The position numbers and the translations under genes were made by a program. Below are positions 38,116 to 47,015 of a DNA stretch of 64,000 nt, one piece after another (position 1 is the stretch's first letter; each line of letters starts with the position of its first letter). The DNA is from a bacterium 0.1xD8-71 (GTDB lineage Bacteria > Bacillota > Clostridia > Lachnospirales > Lachnospiraceae). The notes below the pieces were generated by a model, which had not been told where the DNA came from, ran no database searches, and saw nothing but the letters and a program-made list of their open reading frames with translations. The stretch spans positions 19,710 through 83,709 of the forward strand of contig RAYR01000022.1 in NCBI GenBank assembly GCA_003612405.1, read 5' to 3'.

Positions 38116-38832
38116 ATTCTGAATCAGATCCAGGAAAAATTCTGTCTGGGTTGCATTCATGTAAGGAATCAGCCATAACAGTCCGATACCGCAGGAGAGC
38201 ATTGCCACTATGATCAGCGGGATAAAACTGACATAGATATAAAACAGCCTGCCTTTATGGCCTTTCATCAGCTTACGGCTTCTGGCAAGCAGCTCCCTGG
38301 CAGAATACTGCGGGAAATCATGGAGCAGATAAAATGCCTGGGCATACCAAAGACTCAGCATGATGGAGATAACGCCTGAGAAAATCGTACTTAATGCATA
38401 CGGAAGCATCAGCGTCAGGACTTCTGACTCACTGGCATTTATAATCCTGTAGCTTATAATGATCAGGGGTATATCCACAAGATAGCTGATCAGTGTAATC
38501 CATCCCTGTATCAGAATAGCCTTGTTGGGACAGAGGCTGAAGCCGCGGAAAACATCTCCGGCAGAAGCCGGTTTTCCGCAGATAATCTCCAGATACAGAT
38601 AAGTGGTACCGGAAGTAAACAGACCGGCAAACAGCATAATAAAGAAGGAAATGCTATAGTAGAGAATGGTTCCGGCCACTGTTGAGATATCTACCAGCAG
38701 GTTTGTGAGTCCCATGATAGGCCCTACTATGCACACAATGATAAGAAGGGCTCCCACGGCAGTGCCGTAGTGACCAAACATACGCTCTTTTGCAGACGCC
38801 TTCAGTTCTGCGGAAGATTTAAAAGTATTCAT
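38101..38832 (-). CDS. DUF975 family membrane protein
   Basis: A 243-residue integral membrane protein with about five or six hydrophobic segments. The N-terminus SSAELKASAKERMFGHYGTAVGALLII is typical of DUF975: amphipathic helix rich in Lys/Ala, then the first membrane span. Segments such as FSLCPNKAILIQGWITL and YSARELLARSRKLMKGHKGRLFY also fit. The family has no assigned function. It is one of three small minus-strand genes in a row (38.1-40.1 kb), which may form a surface or membrane unit. Confidence 0.85.
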   Translation of the reverse strand: MNTFKSSAELKASAKERMFGHYGTAVGALLIIVCIVGPIMGLTNLLVDISTVAGTILYYSISFFIMLFAGLFTSGTTYLYLEIICGKPASAGDVFRGFSLCPNKAILIQGWITLISYLVDIPLIIISYRIINASESEVLTLMLPYALSTIFSGVISIMLSLWYAQAFYLLHDFPQYSARELLARSRKLMKGHKGRLFYIYVSFIPLIIVAMLSCGIGLLWLIPYMNATQTEFFLDLIQNKKEN

Positions 38833-38857
38833 ACAAGACTCCTGACTCCGATAATGA

Positions 38858-39349
38858 CTAACATGCGATATCCAGGTTCATACCCCGGTATTTGTTGGCA
38901 GCATCGGAGGATTTCATTTCTTTTTGATAGGGATTTTCTTCATTATAATATTTAATCTGTGTAGCGGTGGTGCCGCCGGATACATAGGTGCGCCCGCACT
39001 CCGGACAGATATCCGTGTGAATGGACACATTGCAGGACATTACCTTGCCGTTATTTTCGGCAGCTTTCTTATAAGCGTTGCTCACATGTTCCTGTTCGTG
39101 GCTTCTGACGCGGGATGCTGCCGCATCAGGATCAATATGGGCGGCCGTCTTAAAAGAAACGTCCTCATCGGATCCGTCCTGATATTTCCGGTTCTTACAG
39201 GTCTCACATTCCGCAGGGGAAGATTTCTTACCAGCCTGTTTCTCGGTGGATTCTCCCGGATTGCGAATGATGACGCGCTCCTTCTCCTCTCCGGAAGCAG
39301 GGGTATAGGCATAATTGGAATAAGGATTTGTAATCTGACCGATCATCAT
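38858..39349 (-). CDS. Putative metalloprotease-related protein (SprA-related), Cys-rich
   Basis: A 163-residue protein. The segment AAASRVRSHEQEHVSNAYKKAA has a HExxH-like HEQEH, as in the SprA-related family (recalled as PF12118). It has two cysteine pairs, CETC near residue 47 and CPEC near residue 115, plus a single Cys in VMSCNV and one at the very end, so it may bind zinc. No signal peptide. The start follows AAGGAGG. Enzyme activity is unproven; the second-metal ligands cannot be assigned. Confidence 0.6.
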   Translation of the reverse strand: MMIGQITNPYSNYAYTPASGEEKERVIIRNPGESTEKQAGKKSSPAECETCKNRKYQDGSDEDVSFKTAAHIDPDAAASRVRSHEQEHVSNAYKKAAENNGKVMSCNVSIHTDICPECGRTYVSGGTTATQIKYYNEENPYQKEMKSSDAANKYRGMNLDIAC

Positions 39350-39363
39350 ATTAACCTCCTTCT

Positions 39364-40128
39364 TTAACGTTCAATATCCCACATTTCATATAGTTCATCC
39401 AGGATTTCATCATAGGACATTCCGTATTTGTCTTCACACATTTCGTTGACTTCATCCATCATTTCCGGCATGATATCCGGCAGGGCAAATACCAGATACA
39501 CACTGAAAATACACAGTACGATGTCCAGGACAAGTCCTGTGATACAACAGATAAGGCCGGCCCGTGCTTTGCCTGTCATTTTGCTGGCTTTGCCCCTGGA
39601 CAGGACAGCCAGAATAATTCCTACACCGCCTAACAGAAAAGGAATGTAGAGACGAAGCAGTAATAGGCTGATGAGACTGATAATACCAAGGACCATGGCT
39701 GCGGTCGCCATGTTGTCTCCTTTACTTTTCAGGGGTGAGGCCATCCTTGCGTTCACGTTGCCGTAGGGATTCCCGTTGTGATAAGGATTTCCGTTGTAAT
39801 AGGGATTCCCATTGTTGTAGGGATTGTTATATGGATTCCTGTTATAGGGATTGTTATTGTTATACGGGCTGCCGTATGGATTTGTGCTGCCAGGCATATT
39901 GCCATAGGGATTTCCATTGCCAGGCATACTGCCAGGGGAATTTCCGTTATTGGGCGTATTGCCATAAGGAGCATTACCGTATGAAGTGCCACCGTCAGGC
40001 ACATTACCGTCAGAATTCCCATTGTTTACAGGGGAATTGTTGTACGGATTTGCGGTGTTATCTGTATTGTTATAAGGCTCTCCGGTGTTTTGTGGATTGC
40101 CGGACTGGTTATTTTCTTGATAATCCAT
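39364..40128 (-). CDS. DUF4190-type membrane protein with Asn/Gly/Tyr/Pro-rich N-terminal repeats
   Basis: The first 130 residues of this 254-residue protein are a low-complexity stretch of repeated NPY/GNPY units (for example NPYNNPYNNGNPYYNGNPYH). Then comes a DUF4190 module with two membrane spans (about 143-172 and 185-213): AAMVLGIISLISLLLL and GLICCITGLVLDIVLCIF. An acidic tail ends it. Such proteins are common in Gram-positive cells and may be membrane scaffolds. AAAAGGAGG precedes the ATG. Repeat copy number is likely variable between strains. Confidence 0.85.
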   Translation of the reverse strand: MDYQENNQSGNPQNTGEPYNNTDNTANPYNNSPVNNGNSDGNVPDGGTSYGNAPYGNTPNNGNSPGSMPGNGNPYGNMPGSTNPYGSPYNNNNPYNRNPYNNPYNNGNPYYNGNPYHNGNPYGNVNARMASPLKSKGDNMATAAMVLGIISLISLLLLRLYIPFLLGGVGIILAVLSRGKASKMTGKARAGLICCITGLVLDIVLCIFSVYLVFALPDIMPEMMDEVNEMCEDKYGMSYDEILDELYEMWDIER

Positions 40129-40273
40129 AATGCCTCCTTTTACTTATGAAATTCATTATAGCATGGTTATCAGGGAAAAACCAGATAAAAGTTAAGGAGT
40201 AATAAAGGGGTAATAAAGGGTAATAAAGGGTAAAATCAGCATAAAAATAATAAAATTGTTATATTTTAGGGAG

Positions 40274-40302
40274 TTGCGGCTTCTGGACAAATCCTGTATA
40301 AT
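40274..40302 (+). promoter_or_regulatory. Promoter of the tex leader
   Basis: TTGCGG, 17-base spacer, TATAAT. The -10 is consensus. Transcription would start near 40308. Confidence 0.7.
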
Positions 40303-40361
40303 ATAAACGTTAGTGTAAAAATGCGGGCATTTTGTCTTCTGAAACTGATAGGAAAGGATTT

Positions 40362-40463
40362 ATGGAAGAATGTCCGGTGTGTTTATTATACACCGGCACT
40401 TTAGCAAAGCAGAGTGCTGAATTGCCTGTAGTTATGATAGTAAAGTTATGGAACCGGAGTTGA
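40362..40463 (+). CDS. Possible 33-residue leader peptide upstream of tex
   Basis: ATG at 40362 follows AGGAAAGGATTT at normal spacing and encodes MEECPVCLLYTGTLAKQSAE and thirteen more residues, stopping three bases before the tex ATG. A strong hairpin, CCGGTGT..ACACCGG (40374-40396), lies inside it. The CxxC start and stop-to-start coupling suggest translation, but coding proof is missing; it could be chance. It would give translational coupling or attenuation of tex. Confidence 0.4.
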   Translation: MEECPVCLLYTGTLAKQSAELPVVMIVKLWNRS

Positions 40464-40466
40464 GTT

Positions 40467-42878
40467 ATGGACATTATTCTGAAGCTGAAAGAAGAACTGA
40501 AAGTAGAGAAATGGCAGGTGGAGGCCGCAGTTGGTCTGATTGATGAGGGCAATACGATTCCCTTTATCGCCCGTTACCGTAAAGAGGCAACGGGGTCTTT
40601 GAATGATGAGGTATTAAGAGATCTTCACGAGCGACTTGTTTATCTGCGCAATCTGGAGGAGAAGAAGGAGCAGGTATTAAAGAGTATAGAGGAACAGGGC
40701 AAGCTGACGGACGAACTGAGAGAAAAGATCGTGGCGGCAGAAACCATGGTAGTGGTAGAAGATTTATACCGTCCCTATCGTCCCAAGAGAAAGACCCGCG
40801 CCAGTGTAGCGAAGGAGAAGGGACTTGACGGTCTGGCGGAGTGTATTCTGGCCCAGGAGACCACGGCGCCGATAGAGGAAGAAGCAGTGAAATATCTCCG
40901 TGAGGAGGAAGACGCGGCCAAAGCGGTGAAGACAGTGGAGGAAGCGGTACAGGGTGCCAAGGACATTATTGCAGAGATGATTTCCGACGAGGCGGATTAT
41001 CGTATCTATATCCGTGATATTACCATGAAGGAAGGGAGTCTTACCAGTACCGCCAGGGATGAGAAGGCGGAGAGTGTCTATGAGATGTATTATCAGTATG
41101 AGGAACCCATCAGCAAGGTGGCTGGCCACAGGACACTGGCAATCAACCGCGGAGAGAATGAGAAATTCCTAACGGTGAAAGTGGAGGCTCCCAGAGAGCG
41201 TATTTTACAGTTCCTGCGGACGAAGACCATTAAAAATGACAATCCTGTCACCTCACCTTTATTGGAGGAAACCATAGCCGACAGTTATGACAGACTGATT
41301 GCGCCGGCCATTGAGCGGGAGATCAGGAATGATCTGACGGAGAAGGCGGAGGATGGCGCTATCTCTGTATTTGGTAAGAATTTAGAGCAGCTTCTGCTGC
41401 AACCGCCCATCAAGGGCAAGGTGGTTCTTGGCTGGGATCCGGCTTTCCGTACAGGTTGCAAACTTGCGGTGGTGGATGAAACCGGTAAAGTGCTGGATAC
41501 CAAGGTGATTTATCCCACAGCACCCCAGAATAAAGTGGAACAGGCCAAGGCTGAGCTTAAGAAACTAATCAAAAAATATAATGTGTCTCTGATTTCTGTT
41601 GGCAATGGAACGGCATCCAGAGAATCCGAGCAGGTGATCGTGGAACTGATCAAAGAGCTGGATGTACCGGTACAGTACGTGATTGTCAATGAGGCAGGGG
41701 CGTCAGTCTATTCCGCCAGCAAACTGGCCACAGAGGAATTTCCGAATTTTGATGTGGGGCAGAGAAGTGCGGCGTCTATTGCAAGAAGATTGCAGGATCC
41801 GCTTGCGGAGCTTGTAAAGATCGATCCCAAATCTATCGGGGTAGGACAATACCAGCATGATATGAATCAGAAGAAGCTGAGCCAGGCACTCGGCGGCGTG
41901 GTGGAGGACAGCGTAAACCGGGTCGGCGTGGACTTAAATACGGCTTCCGCGTCTCTGTTGGAATATGTTTCCGGTGTGACCAAGGTAATTGCCAGAAATA
42001 TTGTGGATTACCGGGAAACCAATGGCCGTTTTAAGAATCGTGCGCAGCTTCTGAAGGTGGCGAAACTGGGGCCTAAAGCGTATGAACAGTGCGCCGGTTT
42101 TATGCGCATTACGGATGGCGATAATCCGCTGGATGCCACCAGTGTGCATCCGGAATCCTATGAGGCGGCCAGGAAGCTTTTAGAAAAACTCGGACTCACC
42201 ATGGAGGATGTGAAGGAGGCGCAGAAGAAAGCGGCAGCGCAGAAACAGACAGCCAAAAAGGCAGCTCTCGTAAAGGAAAAGAAACCTCATCAGTCAAAGA
42301 TTGTCATCCGCAATACCAACACGGCCATGGGCAAGGCACTGGCAGCGGCTATGGGTGATATGAACCTGGAGCAGCAGGAAAATGACAAGGATGTCATCCG
42401 TGAAAAGACCCAGGATAATAAGGCGGCAGCGGTAAGCAGTCTGGCCAGAAAGATCAAAGACAAAAAGAAACTTGCGGAGGAACTCGGTATCGGTGAAATC
42501 ACCCTCATGGATATTCTAACAGAGCTCGAGAAACCGGCCAGGGATCCCCGTGATGATATGCCTGCACCGATCCTCAGAAGTGATGTGCTGGATATGAAGG
42601 ATTTAAAACCCGGCATGATCTTAAAAGGAACGGTTCGCAACGTGATTGACTTCGGTGTATTTGTGGATATCGGGGTGCATCAGGACGGTCTGGTGCATAT
42701 CTCCCAGATTACGGACAAGTACATCAAACATCCTCTGGAGGCAGTCAGTGTCGGGGATGTGGTGGATGTGCAGGTCCTGACGGTAGATACAGCCAAGAAA
42801 CGGATCGGCCTTACCATGAAGATCGGGCAGGAAGCGGCAGGAAAAAACAGCAGTAAAGCAGCAGGCAGAAAGCAGTAG
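40467..42878 (+). CDS. tex: Tex family RNA-binding transcription accessory protein
   Basis: An 803-residue protein in the usual order: N-terminal helical part (IPFIARYRKEATGSLNDEVLR), YqgF/RNase H-like domain (VVLGWDPAFRTGCKLAVVDETGKVL, about 324-450), helix-hairpin-helix (about 490-560), and a C-terminal S1 domain (DLKPGMILKGTVRNVIDFGVFVDIGVHQDGLVHISQI, about 710-785). Between HHH and S1 there is an insertion rich in Lys, Ala and Gln (about 580-680), longer than in the E. coli-type protein. Role: binding of nucleic acid at transcription complexes; details unclear. Confidence 0.95.
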   Translation: MDIILKLKEELKVEKWQVEAAVGLIDEGNTIPFIARYRKEATGSLNDEVLRDLHERLVYLRNLEEKKEQVLKSIEEQGKLTDELREKIVAAETMVVVEDLYRPYRPKRKTRASVAKEKGLDGLAECILAQETTAPIEEEAVKYLREEEDAAKAVKTVEEAVQGAKDIIAEMISDEADYRIYIRDITMKEGSLTSTARDEKAESVYEMYYQYEEPISKVAGHRTLAINRGENEKFLTVKVEAPRERILQFLRTKTIKNDNPVTSPLLEETIADSYDRLIAPAIEREIRNDLTEKAEDGAISVFGKNLEQLLLQPPIKGKVVLGWDPAFRTGCKLAVVDETGKVLDTKVIYPTAPQNKVEQAKAELKKLIKKYNVSLISVGNGTASRESEQVIVELIKELDVPVQYVIVNEAGASVYSASKLATEEFPNFDVGQRSAASIARRLQDPLAELVKIDPKSIGVGQYQHDMNQKKLSQALGGVVEDSVNRVGVDLNTASASLLEYVSGVTKVIARNIVDYRETNGRFKNRAQLLKVAKLGPKAYEQCAGFMRITDGDNPLDATSVHPESYEAARKLLEKLGLTMEDVKEAQKKAAAQKQTAKKAALVKEKKPHQSKIVIRNTNTAMGKALAAAMGDMNLEQQENDKDVIREKTQDNKAAAVSSLARKIKDKKKLAEELGIGEITLMDILTELEKPARDPRDDMPAPILRSDVLDMKDLKPGMILKGTVRNVIDFGVFVDIGVHQDGLVHISQITDKYIKHPLEAVSVGDVVDVQVLTVDTAKKRIGLTMKIGQEAAGKNSSKAAGRKQ

Positions 42879-42936
42879 TACAGGCGGCAACGCGGCGAAG
42901 CGCGGTGCGCGAAATTGTTAGAAAGGAAGTTTTAGC

Positions 42937-43854
42937 ATGGCGAAGTATATTGTAAAGCGCATTTTACTGGCGATCGTAACAATCTGGGCGGTTGCCACAC
43001 TCACCTTTTTCCTCATGAATCTGGTGCCGGGCGGCCCGTTCTTATCGGAAAAAGCGATCAGCCCCCAGGCGCAGGCGGCACTGGAGGCGAAGTACGGTCT
43101 GGACAAACCGATGTTCCAACGGTATTTAAATTATGTTACCTCTGCGGCGCATGGAGATTTCGGCGACAGTTTAAAACAGAGAGGCCGTACGGTTATGTCG
43201 ATCATTACCATGAAGTTTCCCGTGTCGGCAAGAGTGGGGGGACTGTCTGTTCTGGTGTCCCTGACATTGGGAATCCCTTTGGGGTGTATTGCAGCTTTAA
43301 AGCGCGGGAAGGTGACAGACAGTGTGATCAGCGTGGTGGCTACCTGCGGTATTGCGGTGCCCAGTTTCGTAATCTGCACGGTCATGATGTATTTCTTTGG
43401 CGTAAAGCTGGGTGTTCTGCCCACAATGGGCCTGGAGACAGCGAAGCATTATATTATGCCGGTGACAGCGCTTTCCTTCTATCCAACGGCCTATATTATG
43501 AGGTTGATGCGTTCTTCCATGCTGGATGTGCTGGGACAGGATTATATGCGGACGGCCCGGGCCAAGGGACTGGCGGGGGGCAAGATTTTATTTAAGCATG
43601 CCCTGCGTAATGCAATCCTGCCGGTTGTCACTTATGTGGGACCGATGCTTGCCTACACCATTACAGGAAGTTTCGTGGTGGAGAAGATTTTCGTTATTCC
43701 GGGACTTGGCGGCGAGTTTATCAAGGCGATCAACGGGCGTGATTACACACTGATTATGGGGACTACGATTTTCCTTGCAACACTGGTTATTGTGATGAAT
43801 GTGATTGTTGATATTATTTACAAGATTGTGGATCCCCGGATCAAGTTGAAATAA
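42937..43854 (+). CDS. oppB: Oligopeptide ABC transporter permease OppB
   Basis: A 305-residue permease with six membrane spans; starts MAKYIVKRILLAIVTIWAVATLTFFL, a hallmark of OppB/DppB. The EAA loop is DYMRTARAKGLAGGKILFKHALRNAILP near residues 203-230. It forms the pore with OppC. This is the first gene of a five-gene operon (oppBCDFA) and follows AAAGGAAG. Just before it lies a small GC-rich hairpin (42891-42911). Confidence 0.95.
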   Translation: MAKYIVKRILLAIVTIWAVATLTFFLMNLVPGGPFLSEKAISPQAQAALEAKYGLDKPMFQRYLNYVTSAAHGDFGDSLKQRGRTVMSIITMKFPVSARVGGLSVLVSLTLGIPLGCIAALKRGKVTDSVISVVATCGIAVPSFVICTVMMYFFGVKLGVLPTMGLETAKHYIMPVTALSFYPTAYIMRLMRSSMLDVLGQDYMRTARAKGLAGGKILFKHALRNAILPVVTYVGPMLAYTITGSFVVEKIFVIPGLGGEFIKAINGRDYTLIMGTTIFLATLVIVMNVIVDIIYKIVDPRIKLK

Positions 43855-43908
43855 AGGTTGAAACGGTAGGCATATTATACAGATATTTAAGAAAGGCATG
43901 ATACAAAA

Positions 43909-44958
43909 ATGAAAGAAAATCCCTTAAGTTTTCAGTTAAAACTCAAGCCGGAAGATTTTCTGCCGGCAACGGAGGAAGAGAAACAAAGCCAGGTTATTAT
44001 GCGCGAGAGCGTGGGATTCTGGAAAGACGGCTTCAGACGTCTTCGGAAAAATAAGGTGGCCATGGTCTCTTTGGTAGTGATCATTCTTGTCATGATATTC
44101 TCCTTTATCGTTCCGTCATTTTATCCTTACACCTATAAGGAACAGATTAAGGGAGCCAACAATCTGGCGCCCATGGAGTATTCCCAGGAAGAGCAGGCCA
44201 GAATTGATGCGGGAGAAAGTGTATTTCCTCATATCTTTGGCACAGACAAGATGGGGCGCGACTATGCGATTCGTGTGATGATGGGAAGCCGTATTTCCCT
44301 GTTGGTAGGTTTGATTGCCACGGCCATTATTCTGGTCATCGGCTCTGCTTACGGTTCCATTGCGGCCTTCTTCGGCGGCACGGTGGATCTGGTGATGATG
44401 CGTATTGTGGATATCATATATACCATACCGGATATTCTTTTGATTGTCCTGTTGTCCTTTACATTAAAGGTGCCGTTGACCACTCTGGGAGAAAGTGTGC
44501 CGGGATTCCATTGGGTCAATATTGTGGGTGAGAATCTGATCAGTATTTTCATTGTGTTTGCTCTGCTTTACTGGGTAGGTATGGCGAGAATGGTCAGAAG
44601 CCAGGTGCTTATGCTCAAAGAGAGTGAGTATGTGACGGCGGCGAGGGCCCTGGGTGTAGGTAACGGCAGGATTATCAAAAAGCATCTGTTGACCAACTGT
44701 ATCGGTACCTTGATTGTAACCACGACTTTGCAGATTCCCTCCTCCATTTTTACAGAGAGTTTCTTAAGTTTCCTGGGCCTGGGTGTGGCAGTGCCGCTTC
44801 CTTCCCTGGGCAGTCTGGCCAGCGATGCGGTCAACGGTATGCAGACCTATCCGTATCTGCTGTTTATTCCGGCTCTTTTGATCAGTTTGATTATTCTGAG
44901 CTTTAACTTGTTTGGTGATGGGTTAAGAGATGCTTTTGATCCGAAGCTGAAAAATTAG
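43909..44958 (+). CDS. oppC: Oligopeptide ABC transporter permease OppC
   Basis: A 349-residue permease with an extended cytosolic N-terminus (about 60 residues), the OppC N-terminal helix KDGFRRLRKNKVAMVSLVVI, and a further five spans. The insertion after the first span, HIFGTDKMGRDYAIRVMMGSRISLLVG, and the EAA loop EYVTAARALGVGNGRIIKKHLLTN are typical. It pairs with OppB. oppD follows after 18 bases. Confidence 0.95.
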   Translation: MKENPLSFQLKLKPEDFLPATEEEKQSQVIMRESVGFWKDGFRRLRKNKVAMVSLVVIILVMIFSFIVPSFYPYTYKEQIKGANNLAPMEYSQEEQARIDAGESVFPHIFGTDKMGRDYAIRVMMGSRISLLVGLIATAIILVIGSAYGSIAAFFGGTVDLVMMRIVDIIYTIPDILLIVLLSFTLKVPLTTLGESVPGFHWVNIVGENLISIFIVFALLYWVGMARMVRSQVLMLKESEYVTAARALGVGNGRIIKKHLLTNCIGTLIVTTTLQIPSSIFTESFLSFLGLGVAVPLPSLGSLASDAVNGMQTYPYLLFIPALLISLIILSFNLFGDGLRDAFDPKLKN

Positions 44959-44976
44959 AGAAGGGAGTATGAGAAG

Positions 44977-45978
44977 ATGGCAGAATACCTTGTAGATATT
45001 AAAAACGAAAGACTTTCTTTCTTCACTCCCGCAGGGGAGGTAAAGGCCTTAAATGATGTATCCATTCAGTTGAAAGAAGGAGAAGTGCTGGGAATCGTGG
45101 GTGAGAGCGGTTCCGGTAAGTCTGTTACAGCTTACAGTCTGATGGGGCTGACGGCGCATCCGGGTAAGCTTCTGGGCGGAGAACTGCACTTTAACGGACA
45201 TCAGATTGAAAAAATGACGGACAAGGAGATGCGGAAAATCCGCGGCAATGAGATTTCCATTATTTTCCAGGATCCGATGACCAGTTTAAATCCGGTGTAC
45301 ACCATTGGCAATCAGATCACGGAAGTGATCAAGCTGCACACGGATAAGGACAGTAAACAGGCGAAGGCCCGTGCGAAAGAACTTCTGGAACTGGTGGGAA
45401 TCAATGAACCGGATAAACGTTTAAAACAGTATCCCCATGAATTGTCGGGCGGTATGCGCCAGCGTGTGATGATTGCCATTGCCCTGGCCTGCGAGCCGAA
45501 ACTTCTGATTGCAGACGAACCCACCACAGCCCTGGATGTGACCATTCAGGCACAGATCCTGGAGCTGATGATGGAACTGAAAGATAAGCTGGGTATGGCG
45601 ATTATTATGATCACCCATGATCTGGGCGTGGTGGCAAGCATGTGTGAGCGTATTGCGGTTATGTATGCCGGCCGGATTGTGGAGTATGGCACCACAGACG
45701 ATATCTTTTACCATCCCAAACATCAGTATACCAAGGGACTGATCCGTTCCATCCCGAGATTGGATACGAAGGAGCATGAGAGACTGATTCCCATCGAGGG
45801 AACGCCGGTAGACCTTTTAAATCCGCCTGAGGGCTGTCCTTTTGCACCCAGGTGCGATGCGGCCATGAAGATTTGTCTGCGGGAAATGCCGCCGGTATCT
45901 GCTTTTGGGGATGTGCATTATACGCAGTGCTGGTTGAACCAGAAAGAAGAGTTTGAGAAAGGAGCGTCCCATGAGTGA
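44977..45978 (+). CDS. oppD: Oligopeptide ABC transporter ATPase OppD
   Basis: A 333-residue ATPase: Walker A GESGSGKS (near residue 43), signature LSGGMRQRV, Walker B LLIADEPTTALD, His-switch ITHDLGVV. The C-terminal oligo_HPY extension has CPFAPRCDAAMKIC, which in Opp/Dpp ATPases carries an iron-sulfur cluster. Its last bases overlap the oppF start (ATGAGTGA), so the two ATPases are translated in step. Confidence 0.95.
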   Translation: MAEYLVDIKNERLSFFTPAGEVKALNDVSIQLKEGEVLGIVGESGSGKSVTAYSLMGLTAHPGKLLGGELHFNGHQIEKMTDKEMRKIRGNEISIIFQDPMTSLNPVYTIGNQITEVIKLHTDKDSKQAKARAKELLELVGINEPDKRLKQYPHELSGGMRQRVMIAIALACEPKLLIADEPTTALDVTIQAQILELMMELKDKLGMAIIMITHDLGVVASMCERIAVMYAGRIVEYGTTDDIFYHPKHQYTKGLIRSIPRLDTKEHERLIPIEGTPVDLLNPPEGCPFAPRCDAAMKICLREMPPVSAFGDVHYTQCWLNQKEEFEKGASHE

Positions 45979-46960
45979 GCATTTGATTGAGATAGAACAT
46001 CTGCGTCAGTATTTCCCGGCGGGAGGATTTGGCAAACACAAAAAATTTGTCCGGGCAGTGGAGGATGTTTCCTTCTATATAGATAAGGGAGAGACCCTGG
46101 GGCTGGTAGGAGAGTCCGGCTGCGGCAAGACCACCACCGGACGTACCATGTTAAGGCTTTATGAGCCTACGGGCGGCAGATTCACCTTTGACGGCGATGT
46201 GGTTTTTGATGTGGAGAAGAAGCAGTATGCAGATATGCTGCCTTACCGGAAACGGATGCAGATTGTGTTCCAGGATCCCTATGCGAGTTTGGATCCCCGT
46301 ATGACGGTGGGCGATATCGTGGGAGAAGCGATTGATGTCCATAAACTGGCGGCGAATAAAGAGGAGCGCTTTGAGAGAATCATCAGTATTCTGGAACGAG
46401 TAGGATTAAATTCCGAACATGCAAACCGTTATCCCCATGAGTTCTCCGGCGGACAGAGACAGCGTGTGGGTATTGCCAGGGCATTGGCGGTACATCCGGA
46501 ATTTATCGTCTGTGACGAGCCAATCTCAGCATTGGATGTGTCCATCCAGGCGCAGGTCATCAACATGTTTGAGGACTTGCAGGAGAAGATGGGACTGACA
46601 TACCTGTTCATTGCCCATGACCTGTCGGCGGTGAAGCATATTTCCAACCGTATCGGCGTCATGTATCTGGGGAGAATGGTGGAACTGGCGGACAGCTATG
46701 AACTGATAGACCGCCCTTTGCATCCCTATACCAAAAGCCTGATTTCCGCAATCCCTATTGCAGATCCTAAACAGGCCAGAGCCAGCCAGCGTATTGTGCT
46801 GGAGGGAGATGTGCCGAGTCCCTTAAATCCGCCTTCCGGATGTGCCTTCCGTACCCGGTGTCCTTATGCGGATGAACGGTGCGCGGCCCAGGTGCCGGAG
46901 TGGAGAGAAGTGGAAAAAGGCCATTTTTCCGCATGTCACCATATTGACAAGTGCAACTAG
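45971..46960 (+). CDS. oppF: Oligopeptide ABC transporter ATPase OppF
   Basis: A 329-residue ATPase that dimerises with OppD. Walker A GESGCGKTT, signature FSGGQRQRVGIARAL, Walker B FIVCDEPISALDVS, and C-terminal CAFRTRCPYADERC (FeS-type cysteines). The start at 45971 (MSEHLIEIEHLRQYF) lies in the ATGAGTGA overlap behind GAGAAAGGAG. The binding-protein gene follows after 55 bases. Confidence 0.95.
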   Translation: MSEHLIEIEHLRQYFPAGGFGKHKKFVRAVEDVSFYIDKGETLGLVGESGCGKTTTGRTMLRLYEPTGGRFTFDGDVVFDVEKKQYADMLPYRKRMQIVFQDPYASLDPRMTVGDIVGEAIDVHKLAANKEERFERIISILERVGLNSEHANRYPHEFSGGQRQRVGIARALAVHPEFIVCDEPISALDVSIQAQVINMFEDLQEKMGLTYLFIAHDLSAVKHISNRIGVMYLGRMVELADSYELIDRPLHPYTKSLISAIPIADPKQARASQRIVLEGDVPSPLNPPSGCAFRTRCPYADERCAAQVPEWREVEKGHFSACHHIDKCN

Positions 46961-47015
46961 ATGTGGTAAACCTTTAAAGTGAGTTATTAAAATTATATAC
47001 GAGGAGGAAACGATT

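Larger units (their letters stand above)
40129..40466. other. Intergenic region with tandem repeats, promoter and leader of tex
   Basis: Between divergent genes. Three near-copies of GTAATAAAGGG lie at 40199-40231. A promoter (TTGCGG 40274-40279, 17 bases, TATAAT 40297-40302) gives a leader of about 160 bases to tex. That leader carries a short ORF, described separately. Confidence 0.7.

Noticed and set aside
39735..40130. Cys/Arg-rich plus-strand frame opposite the DUF4190 gene
   Set aside because: The repeats arise from the antisense of the NPY-coding array, not from a real Cys-rich protein.
40199..40231. PhoP or other known direct-repeat box in the GTAATAAAGGG repeats
   Set aside because: The units do not match the TTAACA-type PhoP box or another box I know; reported only as repeats.
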